Of a DNA stretch of 64,000 bases, positions 10,385 through 20,896 are shown piece after piece. The notes beneath the pieces are model-generated. The model saw only the letters and a list, made by a program, of their open reading frames with translations, was not told the origin of the DNA and did no database searches. Source of the stretch: Mesomycoplasma dispar. GTDB taxonomy: Bacteria; Bacillota_I; Bacilli_A; Mycoplasmatales; Metamycoplasmataceae. The stretch spans positions 124,001 through 188,000 of the forward strand of contig NZ_CP007229.1 of the NCBI RefSeq assembly GCF_000941075.1. The letters run 5' to 3'. How positions within the stretch are numbered: position 1 is the first letter of the stretch; each line of letters opens with the position of its first letter. Made by a program: the position numbers and the translations under genes.

Positions 10385-12089
10385 AAAACTGCTTCACCCA
10401 TTTCAATTTTTTTGAAAAAGAATTGATAAAATCAGTGCTAAAAGCTCATCGGAAAAAATTTTTTCAACCCTTTGAGCAATTCTTTTCGGAATTTTATTCT
10501 CTTTTATTTTCATTTGATCGTTTGGTTATGATCCTCTTAAAGTTTATCATACAATGATTATCAAAATTGCTTTTGCCAAAAATCAGATCCGAAACTTACT
10601 TTTAATTACGTCGATTTTTATTTTCGCAAGTATTGCAATTGCAATTCCTTTTAAAGCAGGTTTGCTTAACATCGGTGTTCCAGGTCAAATGATGATTTCT
10701 GGTGCGATTTCATTAATGATTTTTTTGAATTTAAAATCAATTGATATTTATTCTCGTCTACTTTTAGCCGCGTTTTTGGGAATTATCGCTAGCGCGGTTG
10801 TCGGTTTTTTGGTTGGTATTTTAAAATCGTTTTTAAAGATTAATGAAGTTATTTCCACTATCTTATTAAATTGAATTATTTTTTATATAATTAAATTTTT
10901 TCTCACTTCTACAAGTCTAAAAATTGGATTTAACTCAAATTCGCCACTTACAACTCAAAGTATAAGTGAAGTTAGTTTTTTAAGTTCGATATTTCTAACT
11001 AGAAATTTTGCAATTATTATGCTATTTTTAGGTTTGTTTTTTGCATTTTTAATATGATTTGTGATGCAAAAAACAACAATTGGATTACGAGTAAAAATTA
11101 TTGGACAAAACAAAAATGTCGCAACATATGCAGGAATTAATAACAAAATTATGACCGTTTCAGTAATGACGCTATCAGGCGCAATTGCTGGAATTGCTGG
11201 TTTTGTTTGGTACATTTTTTATAAACGCTCGCTCACACTCAGTAGCGGCATGCCTCGCGAAGGTTTTGATGCAATTTTAGTTGCACTTTTAGCATTTAAT
11301 TCACCTTTTGGCGTAATTCCGACTTCATTTTTTTATTCAGCAATATCAATTGGTGCTGGCGCACTGGAAAGTCATTCGATTTCATTAAATCAAGAAACTA
11401 TGCAAATTGTAATCGGAATTATTATTTATTTATCGGCAATTTCGGTTATTTTTATTAATTTTAGACCAATAAGGTGAATGTTGAATTTTTGATTTTTATT
11501 GCGTTCGAAACAATTTTTTGGTTCAAAGATAAGAAAATCTAAAGTTTCACAGTTGAAAAAATCAAAATTTAGCATTTTGAATTTAATCGGTTTGAAAGAA
11601 ATTGAAACGGAAAAAATCAAAACTCTTGACGATGAAATTACTTATTTTGAAAACAGACGAATCGAATATTTACACGTGTTTTTATACGATAAAATCAACA
11701 TTTTTTCATTTTATCGGAATATTCAAAAAATAAATATTAAATTATATTTTTTGAAAAGACAGTCATTAAAAATAAAAAACGCTAACAATACTTTAGTTTG
11801 AAAAAAAATTAAACTAGATATTAAAAACGATTTTGGACTAGATTCTAATTTTAAAAACAAAAGTTTAGACGAAAAACTGGCTTTTTTCGAATTAGTTGCA
11901 GAAAAAAAGCGTGTTGCAAATCAAGAACTAAATTCATTGGGATATTATGATCTTAAAAATAATTTTACTGCATTTAAACAGCAGTTTATCGAACAACATT
12001 TGCAATTTCGGACTCTAAAATCGGAGATTATTAAAGATTTTAGATCTAGAAAAAAAATAAAATCTAAAAAGATTAAGGAGAAAAAATAA
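10377..12089 (+). CDS. Nucleoside ABC importer permease 1, with long C-terminal cytoplasmic extension
   Basis: 570 aa with several TGA-encoded Trp residues. Residues about 1-365 hold 8-10 hydrophobic helices and the BPD permease motifs, such as IAIPFKAGLLNIGVPGQMM and GIAGFVWYIFYKRSLT. It belongs to the YufP/BmpB-like family of nucleoside permeases. Beyond residue about 370 there are roughly 200 further residues that are very rich in Lys/Phe/Ile, charged and without clear membrane helices; usual family members end near 350. The gene overlaps its ATPase gene at the start and the next permease by one base (TAATG). Confidence 0.88.
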
Positions 12090-13000
12090 TGACTTTAGAT
12101 ACAATTATTCCGATTTTAACGCTCTTTTTTCTCTTCTTTTCAATAATAACTACAGGTTCAATTGCTGGATTATATAGTGAAAAAACTGGAATTGTTAACA
12201 TTGCAATTAACGGAATTATGATTATTGGCGCTACAACTTATGGACTTTTCTCGATTTTAATCGGGGTTTCGAATATGGCGATTCAATTACTACTTATCCC
12301 ACTAGCAGCACTTTTTTCGGGTCTTTTTGCACTATTACATGGGTTTATCACGATAAAATTAAAAGGAAATCATATAATTTCTGGGGTGGCTCTTAATATT
12401 CTTGCCCCGGCAATCGCGTTTGTTTTGCTAAAAATTTACGGAAAAAGCAACCGTTTTGAATCAGTTGTTAATGAACTTGCTTTTGGACAAAACAAGGAAT
12501 TTCTAAACATTTTTTCCCTTAAATTATTTATTGTAATTGGTTTAATCGTTCTCACTTGATTTGTTTTTTCAAAAACAAAATTAGGACTTAGAATTTCAGC
12601 AGTTGGTGAAAATCCACACGCTGCCGCGGCGGCAGGAATTAATGTTAATGGACTAAAATGGTTGGGAGTTTTCCTATCAGGAATAATCGCAGGGATTGCT
12701 GGCGCTTTTTATTTCCAATATGCAGGTTCATCATTTAGAGGCAATGTTCAGGGACTTGGATTTTTATCACTGACAATTTTGATTATGGGGCGTTGAAAGA
12801 TTGTCTTTATTGTAATTTCTGGGCTAATTTTCCCGTTTTTATACACATTATCAGTAAATTTAGCAGGAAATTTCGGAGATTTCCTACCAATTGTTGAAGC
12901 CGCTCCTTATTTATTTACCATTATCATTCTCGCTCTTACTTCTAAAAAAGATTTAGCGCCAAAAGCGCTCGGGATTCCTTATGATAAATCACTAAAATAG
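12089..13000 (+). CDS. Nucleoside ABC importer permease 2
   Basis: 303 aa, polytopic with about 8 helices. Family motifs are GSIAGLYSEKTGIVNIAINGIMIIGA near the N-terminus and the EAA-like loop GLRISAVGENPHAAAAAGIN around residue 165-185, which contacts the ATPase. It is the YufQ-type partner of permease 1. The start codon overlaps the previous stop, and AAGGAG (12075-12080) is its ribosome site. Together these genes encode a complete importer for nucleosides, which mycoplasmas cannot make de novo. Confidence 0.9.
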
Positions 13001-13074
13001 ATTTACTTATTATTTATTATTTATAAAATATGATAATAGACCGTTTTAATTTATCGCACTCGGAGATTTTTATT

Positions 13075-13629
13075 ATGTATAAAAAATTTTTTGATGGTAT
13101 TATCGAAGTAATCACAGGTCCAATGTTTTCTGGTAAATCTGATGAATTAATTAAGCGAATCAGAATTTTAAGCTACGCTGATATTAAAACTTTAGTAATA
13201 AAACCTTGAATCGATAGTCGTTTTTCCGAGTGCGAAATTGTTTCGCGTTCAGGACTTCGTATTCCCACTTTTACCGCCAAAACAACAGAAGAAATTAAAA
13301 ATTTATTTGCCAAAGATAATTACCAAGCAATTGCAATCGACGAGATTCAATTTTTCGACGAAGATATTGTTCTTTTTCTTGATGAAATTGCCAACAAAGG
13401 AGTTAGAGTGATTGTTTCTGGTCTTGATCAGGATTTTCGCCGTAAACCGTTTGGTAGTTTACCAAATTTAATGGCGATGGCCGAAAATGTCACTAAATTA
13501 CAAGCAGTTTGCGCACTTTGTAAACGCGCAGCGACAACTTCAGCCCGCAGAGTAAAAATCGATGCCCAAACTTTAATCGGCGATCAAGCCGAATACGAAG
13601 CAAGATGTCGCGCTTGCCATAATTTATAA
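13075..13629 (+). CDS. tdk: Thymidine kinase
   Basis: 184 aa, type II thymidine kinase: phosphorylates thymidine with ATP. Walker A-like [11 protein letters not shown] is at residues 15-25 and AIDEIQFF is the Walker B-type segment. Four zinc cysteines are present (Cys146, 149, 178, 181 in CALC and CRAC), as is the lasso region. A CGGAG site lies 8 bases upstream. Its place just after the nucleoside importer fits salvage of imported thymidine. Confidence 0.95.
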
Positions 13630-13665
13630 TTTTTTTTTTTTTTTAGTTAAAAAAATTATTTGTTA

Positions 13666-13674
13666 TGGTATAAT
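13666..13674 (+). promoter_or_regulatory. Extended -10 promoter of tRNA-Gly
   Basis: TGG then TATAAT (13669-13674), 15 bp before the tRNA. A T15 tract (13630-13644) lies just upstream, where tdk transcription would end. Confidence 0.65.
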
Positions 13675-13688
13675 ATCTTTTTGGTAGT

Positions 13689-13762
13689 GCAAGTGTAGTT
13701 TAATGGCAGAACTTCAGCCTTCCAAGCTGACTGTGAGGGTTCGATTCCCTTCACTTGCTCCA
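13689..13762 (+). tRNA. tRNA-Gly (anticodon UCC)
   Basis: Acceptor arm GCAAGTG pairs with CACTTGC, and the D-arm is TAGTTTAATGGCAGAACT. The anticodon arm TCAGC-CTTCCAA-GCTGA gives anticodon TCC, the T-arm contains GGTTCGATTCC, and CCA is encoded. All four arms can be folded by eye. Confidence 0.95.
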
Positions 13763-13793
13763 TATCTTTTTGACCACTTTATACACTCAAAGG

Positions 13794-13817
13794 AAGCGTT
13801 TAAAGACGCTTTTTTTT
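13794..13817 (+). terminator. Intrinsic terminator after tRNA-Gly
   Basis: AAGCGT TTAAAG ACGCTT followed by eight T. It ends the tRNA transcript before the ptsH promoter. Confidence 0.85.
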
Positions 13818-13833
13818 AAAAAATAACATACAA

Positions 13834-13862
13834 TTTCCGTAAAAATAGTATAAAATTATACT
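13834..13862 (+). promoter_or_regulatory. Probable ptsH promoter
   Basis: A weak -35-like TTTCCG (13834-13839) and -10 TATACT (13857-13862) with 17 bp spacing, 26 bp before the ptsH ATG. Confidence 0.45.
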
Positions 13863-13888
13863 GTCATTTTAAATCCAAAAGGAGAACA

Positions 13889-14158
13889 ATGGTAACATTT
13901 TCTGGAACAGTAATTGACAAATTAGGTTTTCATGCCCGTCCTGCTTCAAAAGTTGCAAAGTTAGCTGCTGAATTCAAATCTGAAGTTAAAATTTTCACTG
14001 GTGAAAAATCAGGTAATGCAAAGTCAATAATGAACATAATGGCATTAGGAATAAAATCTGGTGCCGATTTTCGTTTCGAGATAACTGGTGAAGACGAAAA
14101 CGAAGCCGCTAAAGCAATCAAAGACTTGATAATTGCTGAAAAATTAATTCTCGAATAA
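13889..14158 (+). CDS. ptsH: PTS phosphocarrier protein HPr
   Basis: 89 aa. The active histidine is His15 in GFHARPAS, which takes phosphate from Enzyme I and passes it to the sugar permeases. Ser46 in GNAKSIMNIM is the regulatory site phosphorylated by HPr kinase in low-GC Gram-positives. An AAAGGAG site precedes the ATG. It is a single-gene unit with its own promoter and terminator, and the glucose-type permease lies 240 bp downstream. Confidence 0.96.
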   Translation: MVTFSGTVIDKLGFHARPASKVAKLAAEFKSEVKIFTGEKSGNAKSIMNIMALGIKSGADFRFEITGEDENEAAKAIKDLIIAEKLILE

Positions 14159-14181
14159 TTTTATATCTCATTAATTAACTC

Positions 14182-14208
14182 AAAAACCCGTATTTTACGG
14201 GTTTTTTA
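14182..14208 (+). terminator. Intrinsic terminator after ptsH
   Basis: AAAAACCCGTA/TACGGGTTTTTT hairpin with a T-run, 24 bases after the ptsH stop. Confidence 0.92.
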
Positions 14209-14310
14209 TTTTTTGATAACAAAATTTCACCATAATTTGAAAAATTATAAAAAAATATAGTTTTTTAATTATTTATCTTCAACTTCTTTAAATTATTGTA
14301 AAATTTAATT

Positions 14311-14355
14311 AATTAACTGGTTTTTTGCAATCGATGCAAACAAATTAAGTTAATT
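14311..14355 (+). promoter_or_regulatory. Nested inverted repeat upstream of ptsG
   Basis: The outer arms AATTAACT (14311-14318) and AGTTAATT (14348-14355) are complementary. Inside them, TTGCA (14325-14329) and TGCAA (14335-14339) surround ATCGA. It lies 46-90 bp before ptsG, probably near or just after the promoter, and could be an operator or an RNA hairpin in the leader. Its function is inferred only from position and symmetry. Confidence 0.4.
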
Positions 14356-14400
14356 ATTTTTATTTATAAAAACACAAAAAAACAAAAGAAAGGAGAAAAA

Positions 14401-17049
14401 ATGTCTATTTCACTTAAATCAATTTTTAGTGAAAAGCAGAAAAAAAGCGCCAATAACTCTGGTGCGAGCAAAATGCGTAAAATTTTGTCAAAATTATCTG
14501 GCGCATTCATGCTCCCCATCTCGGTAATGTCGATTGCTGGATTGCTTTTAGGAATTGGTGCTGCAATCGCTAATAATGCCGAATCTTATGATGTAGTAAA
14601 AGGTATTACTGAAGTAAACATTCACCTAAAAAGATTTGGGTCATTCATCCAAATGCTCGGTGAACCAGTTTTTGCAGCGCTTCCACTTTTATTTGCTGCC
14701 GCTTTCGTCATCGCTTTCACCGACGAGGCTGGTGTTGCTGTTTTTTCTGCAATAATTGGCTTTCTTGTCTTTATTGCAATTCAGTCAGTTTTCATTTCTG
14801 ATGTTGAAAATGATACTGTCAAGAAAGTTGTTGAAAAAGTTATTGACACTAAAAGTCTTGGGATTGACGAAAAAAAAGACTTGACCGCTGAAATTATCAA
14901 AAAAATTCTTGATGCTAAAAAAAATGAAATTAGTACAGAATTAATAAAAAAAGTAAAAGAAACAAAAGGTGTCCAAATTTTATTTAGTGGGGCTGGACGA
15001 GATCCAGAAGGATTGTCTAGACTTGTTGGTAGTTCACTAGGATTTAGATCATTGCAAACTTCCGTTTTTGGTGGAATCGCGGTCGGACTTACCGTTCAAT
15101 TTTTATATAACCGTTTCCACACAATTCAATTACCACAAATGATTTCATTCTTTGGTGGAAAACGTTTTGTCTCACTTATTACAATTCCAGCAATGGCACT
15201 TTTAGCCTTTGTTTTCTTAATTTTTTGACCTTGAGTGGGAATAGCTTTAAACCTTTTTGGGGCTTCGCTAGCAAAAGTTCCTTTTGGAATTGAATCATTT
15301 ATTTTTGGTTACATTGAAAGATCACTAATTCCTTTTGGACTTCACCATGTTTTCTACGCACCACTTTGATATTCACAAGCTGGTGGAGATGCAGGAGCAA
15401 CAATAACAGAATGAGCGCTGAAAGAAGGAATCGAAGTTGTTTCTAAAGGTGCTGGTGACTTTGAAGTTGTTAAAAAAGCAGGAGCAATAAACCCAATAGA
15501 ACCAGGCGAATCACTTAAAACATTACTAATTGACATTGCCAAAAATAAAGATAAATTTGTTGGTGATTCAACCGCTTCAACTTACCTCCTAAGATTTGCA
15601 AACACAATCGATTATACAAAAGATGGGAAAGAATTTTCAATTCCACTCTTTAAATTTTTAGAAAATAACGGCTTTAAAGTTGGAAGATTCGCTGATGGTA
15701 AATTCTCCGGAATGATGTTCGGGCTTCCCGCAGCGGCAGCCGCAATGATTATGGCAGCGCCAAAAGAAAACCGTAAAGTTGCATCTGGAACTGTAATTCC
15801 CGCAGCGGCAACTTCTTTTGTAACTGGTGTTACTGAACCAATTGAATTTACCTTCTTATTCTTATCTCCATTGCTTTTCTGAGGATTTCACGCATTAATG
15901 ATGGCGTTTTCCTTTATGTTTGCAAACTTAGCTGGAGTTCATGTGCCAATGGTTTTCTCAGGTGGAGTTCTCGACTTATTAATTTATGGGGCAATTCCAG
16001 TTCAAAAAGGAACTAATTTCTGGTGAGTTTTAGTAGTTGGACTTGCTTATGCACCAATTTATTACTTTGTTTTCCTTTTCTTTATCAAATGAAAAAATCT
16101 TGAAACTCCAGGAAGAGGGGAAAACACAAAATTATTCACCAAATCCGACTATTTAGCACGTAAAGACCAATCAAAAGGCAAAAATGTTGATCCCCAAGTA
16201 CTTGCAATTGTTCAGGGTTATGGCGGAATTGACAATATCACAATTTTCAATAATTGTGCATCTCGACTTCGTTACGATGTTAAAGATTTATCACTTGTTG
16301 ATGAACAAAAACTAAAATCAGCTGGCGTTGTTGCAATTAAAGTTGAAGGACAACATCACGTACAAGCAATTTTAGGTCCAATCGCCGAACAAATGAATGC
16401 AAAAATTAACTCACAACGTGAGCTAATTAAATCGCTTTCTGAATCAGAAATCAACGAAATTCTCCAAAATAAGCCAAAAAAGGTTCAAATTAGTGTTGAA
16501 AATCAATGTAATTGTGGTGAAACTTGTGATTGCAACACACCACACGAAGTTTTTGCACCTGCAACTGGAGAACTAATCGAACTTGCACAGGTTAACGATG
16601 GAGTATTTTCTGAGTCTAAATTAGGACAAGGTTTTGCTATTCGTATTGGAAAAGCTGGAAAAAAAGATATTTTTTCACCAATTACTGGACAAGTACGGAT
16701 GGTTTTTGCCACAAAACACGCACTTGGATTTTCATCACTTGATGGAAAAACACAAATTTTAATGCATATTGGAGTAGATACTGTTGAACTTGAGGGTCAC
16801 GGAATTGAAGTTTTTGTTGATGCAGGACAAGAAATTCAGGCTGGGGATAAAGTTGCAACTGTTGACCTTGATTATTTAACAAATTCTGGAATTACAAACA
16901 CAGATGTCATCGTTGTTGTCCTTCATGAGTCAAAACAAAAAGATTTTAAATTCGCTATCGAGCCACAAAGAATTGATTTCTTACCACTTTTAGTTGGTAA
17001 AAGCGAAAATTCTTCCATTGATTCAAAAACTAACAACGAAAACAATTAG
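14401..17049 (+). CDS. ptsG: PTS glucose-type permease, fused EIICBA
   Basis: 882 aa, one reading frame with TGA as Trp, preceded by AAAGGAG. The order is IIC (residues about 20-560, polytopic; starts KLSGAFMLPISVMSIAGLLLGIG and contains the GVTEPIEFTFLF loop), IIB (about 600-670, phospho-cysteine Cys619 in NNCASRLR) and IIA (about 715-870, His773 and active His789 in MHIGVDTVEL). It imports and phosphorylates glucose or a related sugar using phosphate from HPr, encoded just upstream. The IIC domain carries charged insertions (for example residues about 136-190) not seen in the E. coli enzyme. The IIB-IIA linker has four cysteines (703, 705, 709, 711) in CxCxxxCxC form. Substrate is inferred from the family. 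Confidence 0.92.
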
Positions 17050-17122
17050 GAAAAAATAGAAATTTCCTATTAAAACCAAGCAAATTAACTAGAAAATTTT
17101 TAATAAAATTATCTTTTCAACA

Positions 17123-17453
<331 letters not shown>

Positions 17454-20400
17454 ATGTCCCTGAAATCACCAATTAATAAAAAAGTTCGGAAGAGTATTCT
17501 AACTTCAGTTTTGTTGTCTAGTCTCATTTTAAGTCCAATCTTATTATCAACAACCAAAAATGTTGAAAAACACCAAAATTTCATAGAAAAAACTTCAAAA
17601 AATCCCCAAATTATCAACTTTGATTTAAACTCTAACCAAATCTTTTTTGACTCAAACAATAACATTAAAATTTTTAATACTAAAAAAATTTTTAACCAAG
17701 AAGAAATAAAAAATTCACCAACCGTTTTTGAACCATTGAAAATAAAAACTGATGATAAAAATAAACAAAAAATTAAACCTGGCTTTCTAAAACCTGGTCC
17801 AATTCAGTGGAATTATAAATCTCAACCAAAAAAACCTGGTTATAATTATCTTTATGACAAAATTGTTCATCCTGGAAGATATTGAAATCGTGTTACAGGA
17901 AACCCTGAACAGATTGTGCAAAATGTACGAATTGGTTATTGAAATTTAGTTAATTTCGAACAGAAACAACAATCAGTCGATAATTTAGCAAAAATAATTC
18001 TAGAATCACAGTCGGCAATAATGGGGCTTTCAGACCAAAAAGTTTCTGATTTTGATAGTGACCAAATTCTTGTAAAACTGAACAGTGAAAAAGAAAAGTG
18101 GGAAAAATTAAACTTTGAAGATAACAAAAATAAACTGGATGAAACAAAAAAATACAGTATTTTCTATAAAAAAAATGAATTGAGTCTTACTGGAAAACAT
18201 TTAAAAAAGGGAGATTCAAACCCTTTTTTAGTTTCTGATCAAGAAATTAATGGCACTTTTCCAATCGCTGTTGGCTTTAAAGCAGTCAACAATAACAAAG
18301 AATTTTTGGTAATTATGGGAAATTTTATGAAAAATTCCGATAATTCACAGCAAAATTCTAAAGTCAACGAAGAAGAAAAAATAACTGAAAAATCTCAAGA
18401 AGAAAATTCAGAAACTGAAGAAAAAACAATTTCAAAAAAAGTTGAAAAACAAAAAGAAAAAACTAATTACATTGAAAGTCCCGTTTATTTTAATGATTCA
18501 GATAACGATCATCAGAATTTTGATATAAAAAGTTTGAATTTTTTCTATAAAAAGTCTAATTTTAACGAATCTTTAGAACAAAAAATCCCGAATTTTAATG
18601 ATCTAACAATACAAAGATCAAAAGTAAAATCTGAAAAACAATTAAATGAAATAATTGATGAATTTAAGAACAAATCGGGAATTAATGAAGTGATTTTCCT
18701 AACTTCACGTAGTGAAAATGAAAAATTAGGAAAGGGTCTTGGCGGTTCCGAATATAGTTCTTTAATTTCTAAAGTTAACTCTAAAGTAAACGGAATGTTA
18801 ACTAGCACTAAAAATATGGTGAAAACTGTTGCTGATAAACAAATTAACCTTGGTTTTCCAATGCTAATTGATGTTCAAACTGGGCTTTATTCTGAAGATA
18901 AAATTAGCTTAACATCGGAGGAAGTTGCACTTAAAAAACTAAAAAAACTGCCAAAAGATGAATGAGATGAAATTAGAACTGAAAATAAAGGCGAAGATAA
19001 AAAGTTAAATAATTTACAAGTTGAAACCGAACCTGAAATTAGTCCTGTACCTGAAAACGACTCAGAAAATAAACCTGAAACTGATCACAAAAATCCTTTA
19101 AAAAAACCAGAAGTAGAGCAACCACAATCTCAGAATATTCCGCCTATTATAGAAGAAACCGAACCGAAAAAAAATGAAGAAGAATCAAAAGAAAAAGTTG
19201 TTCCACCACCAACTCCTGAAAATAGTGAAAAAACTGAAAAGTCTAATTTAGTGCGTTTTGGTTTCTGAAATATTGATAAATTTACTTTCGGAAGTAAAAC
19301 TAATAAAAAAAGCGAAAATGACTTAAGCGAAAATTCTAGCCTTAACTTAATTTCCGAAGTTATTAAAAAAATGGATTCAACTATTGTTGGTTTAGTTATC
19401 AAGGATGGTAGCACAAAACAAAATGTTGAAAGTGCCGCTGGTGCAATCGTTAAAAAATTAGATGAAATTAAAAATAATCTAGAAAATAATGGCAGCTCTC
19501 AAACGTTAAGTCAACCAGTTTCAGATGTTGAAACAATTGAACAAACTAATTCAACAACTAGATGAAAATATAAATTATACGAGGAAAATGAAACCGCTAA
19601 TTCAGCAACACAAGTTGATGAAAACCTTGCTGATGAGTCTGATGAAAATCAAGAAAATAGTGCTTCTGGGACAAAAAGATCGTCTAGAAGAAGTACAAGA
19701 AAAAGTTATAATTCTTCAAGAAGTTCGACTGGAAAACAAAAAGAGAAAAAATGATCAAGTAAACGCGCATTCCTTTTCTTGTTTGATTCTTCAATTTGAG
19801 AACTAATTTCAGATGGTCAAACTACTAAAAATAATCCATTCATTGTAGCGAATGAATCCATTGAAAATACAAACAGAAAATGGGTAAACAAACCAGTTGG
19901 CATTAAATTAAAGCTAAAAGGCCAAAACAACGATGAAAAGAAAATTAATTTTGTTTTGGGTAGTTTTGATAGTGATGGTAACCAAAATGAAAAAAATCAC
20001 TACGATGATTTTGATTCATCAAGTGGTCAAAGTTCAAAATCAAAAAGAAAAAGAGGACGTGGACGTTCTAATTCTAATTCAGAAGTTGATCTAAATAGTG
20101 AATCATCTAATTCGGTATCTAGTTCAGCAGAAACTTCTCCTAAATCTCAAAAAATAGATTTATCTAAATTTCCAAGTCAGGGTGAACAAGAAATAACCGA
20201 AGCACACGGACTAAAAAGCGTACTTGAAAAAGTAAAAAGTGAATCTAAAATTGAAAATATTTTATTTGCTGGGACAACAAATATTAAAGAAAAAAGTTTT
20301 GCAAACGCGTTTGATGACCTTTTAAAATCATATTCTCAACTTCTTACAACCAAAAACCCGACAAAAATCCATAAAAATAAAGGTTATGTTGATCCAATGA

Positions 20401-20747
20401 ATAGCGTGTTTTACGATGGCAAATGAAAACCTAATCTTGCAGAACGAGTTGACTGGCTAAATTTAGAAAACTATACAAAAGGATCCGATTTTGGTCCAAA
20501 GGAAGAGGGATCATTAAAAAAAGCATTTGATGAATTCAGCGAATCTAGCGGGAGCACGCGAGGAAATCGAAAAACTTCTGAAAGCAATTCTAAAAATTGG
20601 TCTGTTGTTGAAAAAATTTCCAATCATGCACCCGTTACAGTTCAAATTGACTTTGAAAAAAATTTTAATAATAAAGAGGAACTAAAAAAACAAGTTGAAG
20701 AAAATGAAAAATTAACAACAGAATCCGATATGAGTGTTTTAACATAA
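17454..20747 (+). CDS. Large exported protein with a divergent endonuclease/exonuclease/phosphatase-like region
   Basis: 1097 aa with TGA-Trp codons. The N-terminus has a basic start and one hydrophobic segment (about residues 12-32) without a lipobox cysteine, so it is secreted or anchored. Around residues 150-290 the sequence runs YWNRVTG..., RIGYWNLVNF, AKIILESQSAIMGLSD, ILVKLNSEKEKWEKLNF and KYSIFYKK. This is the order of motifs of MnuA-type membrane nucleases (EEP superfamily; normally WNvlNF, then a GLxE glutamate, then YafiYk). A later FVLGSFDSDG could be the SPG-like strand motif. The usual catalytic glutamate appears as Ser-Asp. Long Lys/Glu/Ser-rich insertions split the domain. There is no obvious Shine-Dalgarno. 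The nuclease relation is tentative; it may be an inactive surface paralogue. Confidence 0.5.
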
Positions 20748-20887
20748 CAAATCAAAATTATCTCCAAAATCCCAGTTTGAACTAACTTGTTAGTCTCTTT
20801 AATTTTTTAAGTTTGCGCTAAAATGTAAATTTTTAGTGATTTTTTCTTGAAACTTCATACTTTCCAGCCGTAATCATTTTTGTTAAA

Positions 20888-20896
20888 TGGTATAAT
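20888..20896 (+). promoter_or_regulatory. Extended -10 promoter of the Type IIG gene
   Basis: TGG followed by TATAAT (20891-20896), 50 bp before the ATG at 20946. The 140 bp before it hold only a weak hairpin (ACTAAC-TT-GTTAGT near 20777-20790) that could end the upstream transcript. Confidence 0.6.

Noticed and set aside
19525-19806. 93-aa Lys-rich open frame inside the nuclease-like gene
   Set aside because: Frame-shadow of a low-complexity segment; the 1097-aa frame stays open on both sides with TGA as Trp.
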